Shown: positions 5,332-5,659 of the stretch, piece by piece | Layout: every line of letters begins with the position of its first letter | Numbering within the stretch: the first letter of the stretch is position 1 | DNA from: JANRLJ01 sp034437895 | Lineage (GTDB): Bacteria; Chloroflexota; Anaerolineae; Aggregatilineales; Phototrophicaceae | Direction of reading: 5' to 3' | NCBI GenBank assembly: GCA_034437895.1 | Contig: DAOTTO010000202.1 | Span: 1-5,659, forward strand | Length of the DNA stretch: 5,659 nt | Translations under genes and position numbers: made by a program | The notes under the pieces: model-generated | The model's input: only the letters and a program-made list of their open reading frames with translations | Told to the model about the DNA's origin: nothing | The model's database searches: none

Positions 5332-5659
5332 TTGTTTTGTACGGTGATGTGTTTTTACTGCACGGGCGCATTGTGGATGCTGCAAATTGTGTGCTATCCG
5401 ACCTATGCCCTCGTCGGCGAAAAGGAATTTGTGCCGTTTCATGTCGCTTTCGGTAAGCGGCTGTTGATCGCGGCGGTAGTGCCGATGATCGTGACCTCGC
5501 TGGCGACCTTTGCGCTGATCTTTGCCCGACCAGAAGCCGCCCCCTTTGGGCAGCACTGCTGACGGCGATCTGCACCGCGATTGTGCTGGGGACGACCATC
5601 GCCATCGAAGTCCCCAAACATAACCAGCTTGACCGCGACGGAAAATCGCTTGAGGTGAT
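5332..5659 (+). pseudogene. Small membrane protein of unknown function, frameshifted and partial
   Basis: The reading frame from TTG 5332 encodes a hydrophobic segment and then ALWMLQIVCYPTYALVGEKE, followed by a second membrane segment, before stopping at TGA 5560. The next frame, from about 5547 to the window end, continues in the same style: WAALLTAICTAIVLG, then EVPKHNQLDRDGKSLEV. Joining them requires one missing base in the GCCGCCCCCTTTGGG stretch (5537-5550). The joined protein looks like a small four-helix membrane protein with a W..Q...YP motif, loosely like DUF1772-type proteins; I cannot name it. The 5' end is also odd. The MITE ends at 5327, the frame is open back into the inverted repeat as far as TAA 5314, and no ribosome binding site precedes TTG 5332, GTG 5344 or ATG 5347. 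Either the gene is decaying, or the frameshift is a sequencing error and the true start lies in the element. Confidence 0.6.

Noticed and set aside
5262..5456. Plus-strand ORF beginning inside the MITE
   Set aside because: It is read from the element's hairpins into the wrong frame of the next gene. The adjoining frame carries the membrane-protein pattern.
5537..5561. Programmed -1 frameshifting
   Set aside because: The run C CCC TTT does not satisfy the X XXY YYZ rule, and no downstream pseudoknot was seen. A sequencing or mutational indel is simpler.
5204..5617. Minus-strand ORF of 137 codons
   Set aside because: It runs through the MITE and the opposite strand of the frameshifted gene. 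Its composition is rich in Arg and Ser with no domain pattern.
1..5659. CRISPR array or defence island
   Set aside because: No regularly spaced identical repeats with unique spacers, and no nuclease, methylase or toxin-antitoxin pattern in any frame.

Overview
The window looks like ordinary bacterial chromosome of about 50% GC, with AT-rich gaps between genes. A Chloroflexota bacterium, perhaps an Anaerolineae-type genome, is my best guess. It rests on the overall feel of the sigma factor, the DnaB-like ATPase and the intergenic repeats, not on a diagnostic marker. Non-ATG starts are common here: GTG is preferred for the sigma gene, and TTG for the membrane-protein gene after it.

Layout, left to right. 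(1) Positions 1-804, minus strand: the N-terminal 268 codons of an unrecognised multi-pass membrane protein whose 3' end lies outside the window. (2) Positions 805-1058: a gap holding a two-way intrinsic terminator and a degenerate 9-nt-periodic repeat fragment. (3) Positions 1059-2297, minus strand: a RecA-fold ATPase related to the C-terminal domain of the DnaB helicase. Its N-terminus is a disordered proline-rich tail instead of the DnaB N-domain. (4) Positions 2298-2816: a long divergent intergenic region with candidate extended -10 promoters and a string of hairpins in the sigma-gene leader, including an AGGAGG that serves no obvious gene. (5) Positions 2817-3989, plus strand: a complete RpoD/SigA-type sigma-70 factor, followed by a very good intrinsic terminator. 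(6) Positions 4076-5188, plus strand: a polytopic membrane protein with a GYDGQF..Y..ARD loop, resembling the AZOBR_p60025-type or GT-C-like family thought to act in cell-surface glycopolymer formation. (7) Positions 5193-5327: a MITE-like element with 12-bp perfect terminal inverted repeats and two internal hairpins. (8) Positions 5332-5659, plus strand: a small membrane protein gene, apparently damaged. Its 5' end abuts the MITE, it carries a one-base frameshift near 5537-5549, and it runs off the window.

The genes do not form one pathway. The sigma factor is a housekeeping-type transcription factor. The DnaB-like ATPase is divergently transcribed from it and may share regulatory DNA with it. 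The flanking membrane proteins appear to be separate transcription units. No CRISPR array, tRNA, rRNA or clear defence system was found. The most interesting material is the structured sigma leader, the MITE with the broken gene beside it, and the unusual DnaB-C-only ATPase.
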